Below, piece by piece: positions 53,849 through 61,633 of a DNA stretch of 64,000 bases. Each line of letters opens with the position of its first letter. Within the stretch, counting starts at the first letter, position 1. Source of the stretch: TMED109 sp002171375. Lineage in GTDB: Bacteria > Pseudomonadota > Alphaproteobacteria > TMED109. The DNA lies in contig CBFHON010000008.1 of NCBI GenBank assembly GCA_965657505.1, positions 1-64,000 on the forward strand. The letters run 5' to 3'. A program made the translations under genes and the position numbers. The notes under the pieces were generated by a model. The model saw only the letters and a program-made list of their open reading frames with translations, did no database searches and was not told the DNA's origin.

Positions 53849-54640
53849 ATGCAGATTAAAATTAATAATGACACTATAAATATTAGAACAGGAGGTTATC
53901 AAATTAATAATGATAATCCATATTTGCTGTTAATACACGGTGCTGGAATGGATGCTTCTGTATGGCAAATGCAAACCAGATATTTAGCTAATAAAGGAAT
54001 TAATATTTTAGCAGTTGATATGCCTGGACATGGATTATCTGAAGGAAACTCCTTAACATCTATTTCAGAAATGAGTGAGTGGGTTATTCATTTGATAGAC
54101 GAATTAAAAATAAAGTCTACTTCTATAGCAGGACATTCTATGGGTTCATTAGTAGCAATAGATATATGTAAAAACCATTCAAACCGAATTAATAGCATAA
54201 GTTTACTAGGTACAGCTTCCTTAATGCCTGTTCATCCAGACTTAATAGATGCTGCAAAAAATAATTTAAGTATGGCTGCAAACTTAATTACAGATTGGAG
54301 CTTTGGAACAAAACAACATTTAGGAAATCATCCTCTTCCTGGCTATTGGATGATTGACTCGTCTATCCAGCTTATTACTCAATCAAAAGAAAGAGTTTTA
54401 GCAAAGGACTTAATAGCATGTAATGAATATAAAGATGCATTAACAGTAGCAGGTAATATAGATAAAAAAGTTACTATTATAAGTGGTAGAGAAGATAAAA
54501 TGACTCCTGTAAAAAAAGCAAAAGAATTACATAATGTTATTAATGATTCCAATTTAATTATAATTGAAAATGTGGGGCATATGATGATGATTGAAAACCC
54601 AGCTAAAGTAACTAAAGTATTGAATAGTCTATTTTTATAA
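53849..54640 (+). CDS. Alpha/beta hydrolase
   Basis: A 263-aa alpha/beta hydrolase. The nucleophile Ser97 is in GHSMG, the oxyanion region is HGAGMDASVW, and the acid and base are near Asp217 (GREDKMTP) and His242 (NVGHMMM). It starts one base after metY. It is much shorter than homoserine O-acetyltransferase MetX, which is the alpha/beta hydrolase expected beside metY, so I assign only the general family. Substrate unknown. Confidence 0.87.
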   Translation: MQIKINNDTINIRTGGYQINNDNPYLLLIHGAGMDASVWQMQTRYLANKGINILAVDMPGHGLSEGNSLTSISEMSEWVIHLIDELKIKSTSIAGHSMGSLVAIDICKNHSNRINSISLLGTASLMPVHPDLIDAAKNNLSMAANLITDWSFGTKQHLGNHPLPGYWMIDSSIQLITQSKERVLAKDLIACNEYKDALTVAGNIDKKVTIISGREDKMTPVKKAKELHNVINDSNLIIIENVGHMMMIENPAKVTKVLNSLFL

Positions 54641-54658
54641 AAAATGGAGAAACTAAGT

Positions 54659-55528
54659 ATGATTAAATTATCTAAAATTATATATTTAACTATTATATTT
54701 TTTTTAATAAATAGTTTTAGTTATGCAGCTTGTTTAAGTCAGTCTAAAATAATAGAAATTATCAATGGCTTTCCAAACACACCAATAAAAGGTATTGCTG
54801 AAAATATAAGTTTAGAAGAAGCTTATTGTAGTCAAGATAAATACGTAAACACATTAAAAAGTATAAATGGTAAAATTATAGGATATAAAGTTGGTTTTAC
54901 TGGACCATCAACACAAGAACGTTTTAAAATTAAAACACCTGCTACAGCCGTTCTTTTCGAGCATATGTTTGTTAAAAATGGTTCTTCAATTAATAAAGAT
55001 TTTGGTCATAGAACATTAATTGAACCTGACTTGATGATGATAGTAAAGAATTCTAAAATCATGAATGCAAAGAGTCCATTAGAAGCCTCAAAATATATTT
55101 CTTCTATCCATCCATATATAGAACTGCCTGCATTACAAATAGCAAAAGGAGAACCTATTACTGGTGCTGTTATAGTTGCTATAAATATGGTAGCAACAAA
55201 AATGGTTATGGGACCAGGAGTACTTATGCAATCTACACCAGAATTTATTAAATCTCTTGCTCAAATGGAGACTGTTTTTGAAGATGAAAATGGAGTAGTT
55301 ATACAAAACTCTCCCGGTTCAACTTTAATGGGCAATCCAATGAACGTTATTATGTGGTTAATTGAAGAGTTTAATAATAGAGGTATTATTTTAAAAGCTG
55401 GTGATAGATTAAGTTTAGGCTCAGTAGGTAAATTGTTTCCGTTAAAAGAAGGAAATAAAACTTATACATATACGTTAAAGGGTATTTCAAAAATACCTGT
55501 TAAAACACAAATAACAATCAATGAATAG
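54659..55528 (+). CDS. Exported 2-keto-4-pentenoate hydratase-like protein (FAH superfamily)
   Basis: About 289 aa. A signal peptide (about 1-22, ending SFSYA) precedes a domain related to MhpD/TesE hydratases: GYKVGFTGPSTQERF, IEPDLMMIVKN and HPYIELPALQ correspond to the fold's substrate and metal-binding segments. Standard members are cytoplasmic; export would be unusual. ATG at 54659 is chosen because GGAG lies nine bases upstream and the signal peptide starts there; another ATG is at 54644. It lies between a hydrolase and an aminotransferase and overlaps the latter by eight bases. Confidence 0.8.
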   Translation: MIKLSKIIYLTIIFFLINSFSYAACLSQSKIIEIINGFPNTPIKGIAENISLEEAYCSQDKYVNTLKSINGKIIGYKVGFTGPSTQERFKIKTPATAVLFEHMFVKNGSSINKDFGHRTLIEPDLMMIVKNSKIMNAKSPLEASKYISSIHPYIELPALQIAKGEPITGAVIVAINMVATKMVMGPGVLMQSTPEFIKSLAQMETVFEDENGVVIQNSPGSTLMGNPMNVIMWLIEEFNNRGIILKAGDRLSLGSVGKLFPLKEGNKTYTYTLKGISKIPVKTQITINE

Positions 55529-56387
55529 AATAGTATTTTTAAATGGAAAATACATTAAAGAGAATGAAGCTAAAATATCTATATTTGATAGAGGATTATT
55601 ATTTGCAGATTCAGTATATGAAGTTACAGCAGTTATAGATAATAAACTCATAGACTTTCCAGCACACATAGAAAGACTCGAAAACTCATTAAATGAATTA
55701 GAAATAAAAAATATTTTTTCTTATGATTTACTTTTAAAAATGCATAAAAAGTTAGTGAATAAAAACAAATTTTCTAATAAAGAAGGTCTAATTTATATGC
55801 AAGTAAGTCGAGGTACTATTGAAAGAGATTTTCTAATAAAAGATAAAGATGTTACGCCAAATATTTTTGCTTTTACTCAAGAAAAAAACCTAACTGATGT
55901 TGATTATAAAACAAATGGTTTAGAAATAATTACGCGAAATGATTTAAGATGGCAGAGAAAAGATATAAAAACCACTCAGTTATTATTTGCTACTTTAATT
56001 AAAACTGAAGCATACAAGTTAGGAGCAGATGATGCTTGGTTAATAGATGGCGATGGTTTTGTTAATGAAGGAACCTCAAATAATGCTTACATAATAGATA
56101 AGAATAATAAAATAATTACAAGAAACTTATCAAATAAGTTGCTCCCAGGAATTACTCGTAAAACAATAATAGAAGTTGCAAAAAAATTAAAACTTTCTAT
56201 TGAAGAAAGACCATTTACTGTCAAAGAAGCACTTGAATCTAATGAAGCTTTTATATCATCAGCATCTACTTTGATAGCACCTGTTACAAAAATAGATAAA
56301 AATAATATTGGAAAAGGACATATAGGTCCTATAACAGAAATTTTAAGAGAAACTTATATTAAAATAAGTAAAAATAATTCTATATAA
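55521..56387 (+). CDS. Class IV aminotransferase (D-amino-acid aminotransferase-like)
   Basis: A 288-aa PLP enzyme of fold type IV. The N-terminal ISIFDRGLLFADSVYEV is diagnostic, PLP Lys150 lies in KDIKTTQLL, and Glu183 in VNEGTSNNAY contacts the cofactor. The pattern fits D-alanine aminotransferase better than BCAT or ADC lyase. It would interconvert D-amino acids and 2-oxoacids. It overlaps the exported hydratase-like gene by eight bases, so it ends the metY run. Confidence 0.87.
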   Translation: MNRIVFLNGKYIKENEAKISIFDRGLLFADSVYEVTAVIDNKLIDFPAHIERLENSLNELEIKNIFSYDLLLKMHKKLVNKNKFSNKEGLIYMQVSRGTIERDFLIKDKDVTPNIFAFTQEKNLTDVDYKTNGLEIITRNDLRWQRKDIKTTQLLFATLIKTEAYKLGADDAWLIDGDGFVNEGTSNNAYIIDKNNKIITRNLSNKLLPGITRKTIIEVAKKLKLSIEERPFTVKEALESNEAFISSASTLIAPVTKIDKNNIGKGHIGPITEILRETYIKISKNNSI

Positions 56388-56505
56388 TTTTTATTATATA
56401 TTTTTATTTAAACAAAGCTCTTAACCGTATATGATATTTCAATATTTTTAGTTTGTAATAAAACTGTTATAATCATCTACTAATAAATACTATTATGGAA
56501 ACGCT

Positions 56506-57588
56506 ATGAAATTAAAATCTAAACCATTAAAAATATTAATATTTACTATATTCAAAAAGGCAGGATGCAATAAAGCAGAAGCTGAGAGAATTGCTGAATA
56601 TCTTACAAAAGCAAGTTTAGTAGGTCATGATAGTCATGGTGTTATAAGAACACCAAGATATGTTGATATGATAAAAGATAACCATATTGTTACGAATGTT
56701 AAACCTAAAATTATAATGGAAAGTAATAATTTTAGTATTGTAGATGGTTCAGATGGTTTTGGACAAACTGTTGGCCCTTTTGCTTGTAAATTAGGAATTA
56801 AGAAGGCAAAAAAATATGGTAATTCCATTATAGGTATAAAAAATTCAGGACACTTAGGAAGAATAGGAGATTTTTCTGAGATGGCAGCAGAAAAAGGAAT
56901 TATATCTGTGCATTTTGTAAATAGTATTGCAGGTTTATTGGTTGCCCCCTATGGGTCTTGGGAAAGAAGGTTTTCTACTAATCCATTTTCAGCAGGAGTA
57001 CCCATTAAAAATAAAAAACCATTTATTTTAGATTTTGCAACCTCACTTGTAGCTGAAGGAAAAGCATATGTCGCTCATCAAGGAGGAAAGTCTATTCCTA
57101 AAAATGCACTAATTAATGATAAGGGAAATGATACAAATGATACAAGCGTAATATACGGAACAAAAGATCCAAATGCTAAAAGTTCTAGAGGTGGAACAGG
57201 TGCTTTTCAGCCATTTGGATTACATAAAGGATCTGGTTTATCATTTTTATGCGAATTATTAGCAGGAGCTATTACAGGAAGTGGTATGGGAAGAGATAAT
57301 AAATCTCAGCCATTTAGGAATGGAATGTTCTCTATCTATTTAAACCCTTCTAAATATGTAAAAGGTAAACAATATGATCAAGAAATAAAGAGATATATAA
57401 AATTTTTTAAATCTGCAGATCCTAATAAAGGCGTTGATCAAGTGCTTATGCCTGGAGAAAAAGAAATATATAATGAAAAAGACAGATTAAAAAATGGCAT
57501 TCCTATGACTAAAATTACCTGGGATGCAATTAAGGATACGGCCATATCTCTAAAAATAGATAGTAAATTAATTAATAAATGCTTATGA
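56506..57588 (+). CDS. Malate/L-lactate dehydrogenase family (Ldh2-type) oxidoreductase
   Basis: A 360-aa NAD(P)-dependent enzyme of the Ldh2/YbiC fold, unrelated to Rossmann lactate dehydrogenases. GHDSHGVIRTPRYVDMI holds the catalytic His, and GIKNSGHLGRIGDF and FSAGVPIK are family segments. Known members act on malate, sulfolactate (ComC), ureidoglycolate or delta1-piperideine carboxylate. It precedes ACR3 by nine bases. Position three genes before an HpsN-like gene makes (R)-sulfolactate an attractive but unproven substrate. Confidence 0.88.
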   Translation: MKLKSKPLKILIFTIFKKAGCNKAEAERIAEYLTKASLVGHDSHGVIRTPRYVDMIKDNHIVTNVKPKIIMESNNFSIVDGSDGFGQTVGPFACKLGIKKAKKYGNSIIGIKNSGHLGRIGDFSEMAAEKGIISVHFVNSIAGLLVAPYGSWERRFSTNPFSAGVPIKNKKPFILDFATSLVAEGKAYVAHQGGKSIPKNALINDKGNDTNDTSVIYGTKDPNAKSSRGGTGAFQPFGLHKGSGLSFLCELLAGAITGSGMGRDNKSQPFRNGMFSIYLNPSKYVKGKQYDQEIKRYIKFFKSADPNKGVDQVLMPGEKEIYNEKDRLKNGIPMTKITWDAIKDTAISLKIDSKLINKCL

Positions 57589-57597
57589 GGTTAAATA

Positions 57598-58629
57598 ATG
57601 AATGACTCACCTTTAGGTATATTTGGTAAATATTTAAGTATATGGGTCGGAATAAGTATAGTTATAGGAATAATATTAGGAAATTTATTTCCCCCTTTAT
57701 TCCAATTTATCGCTAATATTCAATATGAAAATGTAAACTTTATTGTTGCTATATTAATTTGGCTTATGATTTACCCTATGATGGTTCAGGTTGATTTTAG
57801 CAGTCTGAAAAATTTTGAAGGCAAATCTAAAGGACTATGCATAACACTAATTACTAATTGGTTAATTAAACCATTTACTATGGCAGCTTTGGGTGTATTA
57901 TTTTTCAAGTATATATATAGTGACTTAATTGATTTTGAACAAGGTAAAGAATACATAGCTGGACTTATACTTCTTGGAATAGCTCCCTGTACTGCTATGG
58001 TTTTTGTATGGAGCCAATTAACAAAGGGAGAACCAAATTATACATTAGTCCAAGTGTCTATTAATGATATAATTATGGTATTTGCATTTGCCCCTTTAGC
58101 TGCTTTGTTATTGGGAATAACAAATATTATAGTACCTTGGGAAACTTTATTATTATCTGTATTTTTATATGTAATAATTCCATTAATAATGGGAATATCT
58201 ACTAGAAAAATATTAATAAATAAAGACCTTAATTCATTAAAAAAATTTAGTAATAAAATTGAACCTTTTTCTATCGTAGGATTGCTATTCACAGTAATAC
58301 TTTTATTTGCTTTCCAAGCAGAAACAATAATTGCTAAACCTATAATAATCTTATTAATTGCTATACCTTTAATACTACAAAGTTATGGAATATTTATAAT
58401 AGCTTATTTATGGTCCTATCTTTGGAAGTTACCTCATAATATAGCTGCACCAGCATCTTTAATAGGAACTTCTAATTTTTTTGAATTAGCAGTTGCAGTT
58501 GCTATAAGTATATTTGGTTTAAACTCTGGAGCTGCTTTAGCAACAGTGGTAGGAGTTTTAGTAGAAGTGCCAGTTATGCTTACTTTAGTTGCTATAGCAA
58601 ATAAAACAAAACATAAATTTCACAATTAA
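57598..58629 (+). CDS. acr3: ACR3-family arsenite efflux transporter
   Basis: A 343-aa protein with about ten membrane helices. LIWLMIYPMMVQVDFSSL, Cys131 in the TM4 motif APCTAMVFVWS, and a conserved Glu in TM9 (SNFFELAVA) identify ACR3. It exports As(III) using the proton-motive force. No arsC, arsR or arsH is nearby, and it follows the Ldh2 gene by only nine bases. The wider BASS superfamily also moves organic acids, but ACR3 motifs are kept throughout. Confidence 0.92.
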   Translation: MNDSPLGIFGKYLSIWVGISIVIGIILGNLFPPLFQFIANIQYENVNFIVAILIWLMIYPMMVQVDFSSLKNFEGKSKGLCITLITNWLIKPFTMAALGVLFFKYIYSDLIDFEQGKEYIAGLILLGIAPCTAMVFVWSQLTKGEPNYTLVQVSINDIIMVFAFAPLAALLLGITNIIVPWETLLLSVFLYVIIPLIMGISTRKILINKDLNSLKKFSNKIEPFSIVGLLFTVILLFAFQAETIIAKPIIILLIAIPLILQSYGIFIIAYLWSYLWKLPHNIAAPASLIGTSNFFELAVAVAISIFGLNSGAALATVVGVLVEVPVMLTLVAIANKTKHKFHN

Positions 58630-58718
58630 ATTATATAATTATTTAAGTATCTTTTTTAAGATTAATTTAATAAAATTTAACATAATAAATTGTATTAATA
58701 CATAAGAATGGAAGTTAG

Positions 58719-59288
58719 ATGTCCGAGATTTTAGACTTCTTATCTAAGAGAAGATCTGTTACAGCAAAAAGAATGAGTAAAGGAAATGTCCTAAAGGAAC
58801 ATTTGCAGTTAATTCTTAATGCTGGTTTAAGAGTACCTGATCATGGCGGAGTTAAACCATGGAAAATTTCTGTAATAAAAGGTCAAAGCAGAAAAATTTT
58901 TGATGAGAAAATTATTCTTAACGAATTTTTAAAAGATAATAATAATGCTTCAGAAGAACTAATTAAAATGGAATCCTCAAGGTTTCAAAGAGCTCATACG
59001 GTAATTGCAATTTTATCAACTCCTGAACTTGATCATAAAATACCGGAATGGGAACAAATTTTATCTGCAGGAGCTGTCTGCACTACAATTTTATATGCTG
59101 CTCAAGCATTAGGCTATGCTGCACAATGGGTAACTGAATGGTATGCCTATAATAAAAATATTATTAAAGAATTAGGAGGAGATCCTATGAAAGATAAAAT
59201 TGCAGGATTTATATATATTGGCTCAAAAAATAAAGATCCAAAAGAGAGAACTAGGCCTAATAAAGACGATTACGTAAGTTACTATTAA
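58719..59288 (+). CDS. Nitroreductase, YdjA-like
   Basis: A 189-aa flavoprotein of the compact YdjA group. KRRSVTAKRM near 10-19 binds FMN phosphate, and APxHxxxxPW-type sequence appears as RVPDHGGVKPWK; the C-terminus has the typical GFIYIGS. It lies 17 bases before the HisD-family gene. Physiological substrate unknown. Confidence 0.88.
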   Translation: MSEILDFLSKRRSVTAKRMSKGNVLKEHLQLILNAGLRVPDHGGVKPWKISVIKGQSRKIFDEKIILNEFLKDNNNASEELIKMESSRFQRAHTVIAILSTPELDHKIPEWEQILSAGAVCTTILYAAQALGYAAQWVTEWYAYNKNIIKELGGDPMKDKIAGFIYIGSKNKDPKERTRPNKDDYVSYY

Positions 59289-59305
59289 TAAATTAAGGAA
59301 ATATT

Positions 59306-60616
59306 ATGACCATAAAATATTTGAAAAAAGGAAAAAATGATAGTGATAAGGCACTAGAAGATGCAAGTGTTAGTGAAACAGTTAAAAAAACTTTAAAGAT
59401 GATAAAAGAAGGTGGAGATAAAGCGGTAAGAGAGCTTTCAGAAAAGTTTGATAATTATTCACCAAAATCCTTTAAGCTTAGTTTATCTGAAATTAATGAT
59501 TTAATTGATAAAGTACCTGCTAGAGACCTAGAAGATATAAAATTTGCTCAAGAACAAATTAGAAATTTTGCTCAAGCGCAACGAAATTCAATGCAAGATA
59601 TTGAAATAGAAACAATGCCTGGCGTAATTTTAGGTCACAAAAATATTCCAGTTCAGTCTGTAGGCTGTTATGTTCCTGGAGGAAAATTTCCTATGGTAGC
59701 TTCTGCTCATATGTCAATCGTTACTGCTAATGTAGCAAAAGTTCCAAGAATTATTGCCTCAACGCCACCTTTTCAGGGCAAACCTAATCCTGCGGTAATT
59801 GCAGCTATGCACTTAGGCGGCGCTCATGAAATATATATATTAGGAGGTATACAGGCTGTAGGTGCTATGGCATTAGGAACTGATAAAATATCTCCTGTAG
59901 ATATGCTAGTGGGACCTGGCAATGCATTCGTTGCGGAAGCTAAAAGACAATTATTTGGTGAAGTAGGAATTGATTTGTTTGCAGGTCCGACAGAAACAAT
60001 GGTTATAGCTGATAAAACTGTTGACGCTGAACTCTGTGCTACAGATTTACTTGGACAAGCGGAACACGGCTATAATTCTCCTGCAATTTTAGTAACTAAC
60101 GATGAAAAACTTGCAAAAAATACTATAGAAGAGATAGAAAGAATTCTAACTATTTTACCAACTGCTGAAACAGCATCCATTAGTTGGAAAGATTATGGCG
60201 AAGTCATTTTATGTGATACATACGAAGAAATGTTAGAAGTTGCTAATAATATTTCATCAGAACATGTTCAAGTCATGACCTCCAAAGATGATTGGTTTTT
60301 AGATAATATGCATTCTTATGGGGCATTATTTTTAGGCCCAAGAACTAATGTATCTAATGGAGATAAAGTAATTGGAACTAATCATACATTACCTACAAAA
60401 AGAGCAGGACGTTACACCGGTGGCCTTTGGGTCGGTAAATTTCTTAAAACGCATAGCTATCAAAAAATTACTTCTGATGAAGCAGCCGTAAAAATTGGTA
60501 AATATTGTTCAAGACTTTCTATGTTAGAATCATTTGTTGGACATGCTGAACAAGCTAATATTAGAATTAGACGATACGGAGGACAAAATATACCATATGG
60601 TAAAGCTGCAGAATAA
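59306..60616 (+). CDS. HisD-family dehydrogenase, probably sulfopropanediol 3-dehydrogenase (HpsN-like)
   Basis: A 436-aa zinc and NAD-dependent dehydrogenase of the histidinol dehydrogenase fold. GCYVPGGKFPMVASAHM, VGPGNAFVAEAKRQLFG and the Glu319-His320 pair (SSEHVQVMT) are present. SSEHVQV, and LPTKRAGRYTGGLWVGKFLKT near the end, follow the pattern I know from HpsN-type proteins; true HisD usually reads APEHLE. HpsN oxidises 2,3-dihydroxypropane-1-sulfonate (DHPS) to sulfolactate. No his genes are adjacent, while an SDR follows directly. The HpsN assignment is inference; general family is certain. Confidence 0.85.
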   Translation: MTIKYLKKGKNDSDKALEDASVSETVKKTLKMIKEGGDKAVRELSEKFDNYSPKSFKLSLSEINDLIDKVPARDLEDIKFAQEQIRNFAQAQRNSMQDIEIETMPGVILGHKNIPVQSVGCYVPGGKFPMVASAHMSIVTANVAKVPRIIASTPPFQGKPNPAVIAAMHLGGAHEIYILGGIQAVGAMALGTDKISPVDMLVGPGNAFVAEAKRQLFGEVGIDLFAGPTETMVIADKTVDAELCATDLLGQAEHGYNSPAILVTNDEKLAKNTIEEIERILTILPTAETASISWKDYGEVILCDTYEEMLEVANNISSEHVQVMTSKDDWFLDNMHSYGALFLGPRTNVSNGDKVIGTNHTLPTKRAGRYTGGLWVGKFLKTHSYQKITSDEAAVKIGKYCSRLSMLESFVGHAEQANIRIRRYGGQNIPYGKAAE

Positions 60617-61384
60617 ATGATTGAATTGCCAACTACTCCTTCTTTTAGATTAGACAATCGTGAAGCACTTATTACTGGAGCTTATGGAAGTATAGGCCTG
60701 GGTTGTAGTGTTGCTCTAGCTGAAGCTGGTGCAAATGTAACTATCTCTGGAAAAAATAATGATAAACTAAATGATGTAGTTGTAGCCTTAAGTAAGAAAG
60801 GCTTTTCAGTACAGAAATTATTACTAGATATATCTGATATTAATTCTTTAAGGAAAATAATAAATAGAAAAGTACCATTTGAAATATTAGTAAATAGTGC
60901 AGGAATAGCTAAGCATTCAAAATCTGTAGATACAAAGCAAAACGATTATAATAAAGTTATGGATATCAATACTAAATCTGCATATTTTTTAACTCAAGCT
61001 GTTGCTAAAGAATTAATAAAAAATAATAAGCCAGGTTCTTTGATAAATATTTCATCTCAGATGGGTCATGTTGGTGGAATTGATAGAGCCGTATATTCAG
61101 CTTCAAAGCATGCTATGGAAGGATTTACAAAATCAATGGCAATAGAATTTGGTAAACATAAAATTAGAGTAAATACAATCTGTCCAACTTTTATTAAATC
61201 TAATTTAACAAGTAAAAGTCTTAAAGATGAAAAAATTAGAAAATGGATAAATAGTAATATTAAGTTGAATAGACTAGCAGAAGTGAATGATATTATGGGT
61301 GCAGTAGTTTTTTTATCATCTGACGCCTCTAAAATGATTACTGGGTCTGCTTTAATGATTGATGGTGGTTGGACTGCTGGATAA
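60617..61384 (+). CDS. Short-chain dehydrogenase/reductase
   Basis: A 255-aa classical SDR. The cofactor loop is TGAYGSIGLG (20-29), Ser146/147 lie in NISSQMG and Tyr160/Lys164 in YSASK, followed by the FIKSNLT lid. The ATG abuts the stop of the HisD-family gene with no gap, so translation is coupled. In DHPS-degrading bacteria, SDRs (HpsO/HpsP) work with HpsN to interconvert DHPS enantiomers, which would suit this pair. It is the last backbone gene before the tRNA fragment. Confidence 0.9.
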   Translation: MIELPTTPSFRLDNREALITGAYGSIGLGCSVALAEAGANVTISGKNNDKLNDVVVALSKKGFSVQKLLLDISDINSLRKIINRKVPFEILVNSAGIAKHSKSVDTKQNDYNKVMDINTKSAYFLTQAVAKELIKNNKPGSLINISSQMGHVGGIDRAVYSASKHAMEGFTKSMAIEFGKHKIRVNTICPTFIKSNLTSKSLKDEKIRKWINSNIKLNRLAEVNDIMGAVVFLSSDASKMITGSALMIDGGWTAG

Positions 61385-61395
61385 GATTATAATGA

Positions 61396-61440
61396 TGGTG
61401 AGCCCTACAGGATTCGAACCTGTGACAAGCTGATTAAGAG
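61396..61440 (-). pseudogene. 3' fragment of tRNA-Lys (CTT), putative attachment site
   Basis: The minus strand reads from the anticodon loop CTCTTAA (61434-61440) through TCAGC, the variable loop, T-arm ACAGGTTCGAATCCTGT, 3' acceptor strand AGGGCTC, A and CCA. That is exactly nucleotide 32 to the 3' end. The expected 5' half (acceptor GAGCCCT, D-arm, 5' anticodon strand GCTGA) is absent to the right, where unrelated sequence begins at 61441. A break at the anticodon loop is typical of integrase crossover sites. Confidence 0.88.
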
Positions 61441-61444
61441 CCAT

Positions 61445-61580
61445 CATTGCACAACATTATATACCCCTACTCACTATAAAATTTCCCAGTAATCTGCCAA
61501 ATAATCCTACAATTCATATAATATTTAAGGTTATTCCTGTATATTAATTAATTATATTGTTGTGCAGATGTTGTGCATTG
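61445..61580. repeat. Three copies of TGTTGTGCA, possible integrase arm sites
   Basis: TGTTGTGCA occurs at 61558-61566 and again at 61569-61577, 11 bp apart, about one helical turn. An inverted copy is at 61448-61456. The longer inverted pair 61445-61457 and 61568-61580 matches at 12 of 13 bases. All three lie between the tRNA fragment and the integrase start, where arm-type sites for the recombinase or an excisionase would be expected. Confidence 0.6.
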
Positions 61581-61633
61581 CGATTAAATGTGTCAATATA
61601 AGTGCATAAATACCACACACACATGGGATAAAA

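Noticed and set aside
53849..54640. Homoserine O-acetyltransferase (metX) beside metY
   Set aside because: At 263 aa the hydrolase is about 100 residues too short and lacks the MetX lid and motifs.
59306..60616. Histidine biosynthesis gene hisD
   Set aside because: Family fold is the same, but the EHVQ motif, C-terminal pattern and the SDR neighbour fit HpsN-type enzymes better; kept as inference, not certainty.
61396..61440. Fragment of ssrA (tmRNA), a common integration target
   Set aside because: The sequence contains a tRNA-Lys(CUU) anticodon loop and 3' anticodon strand, which tmRNA lacks.
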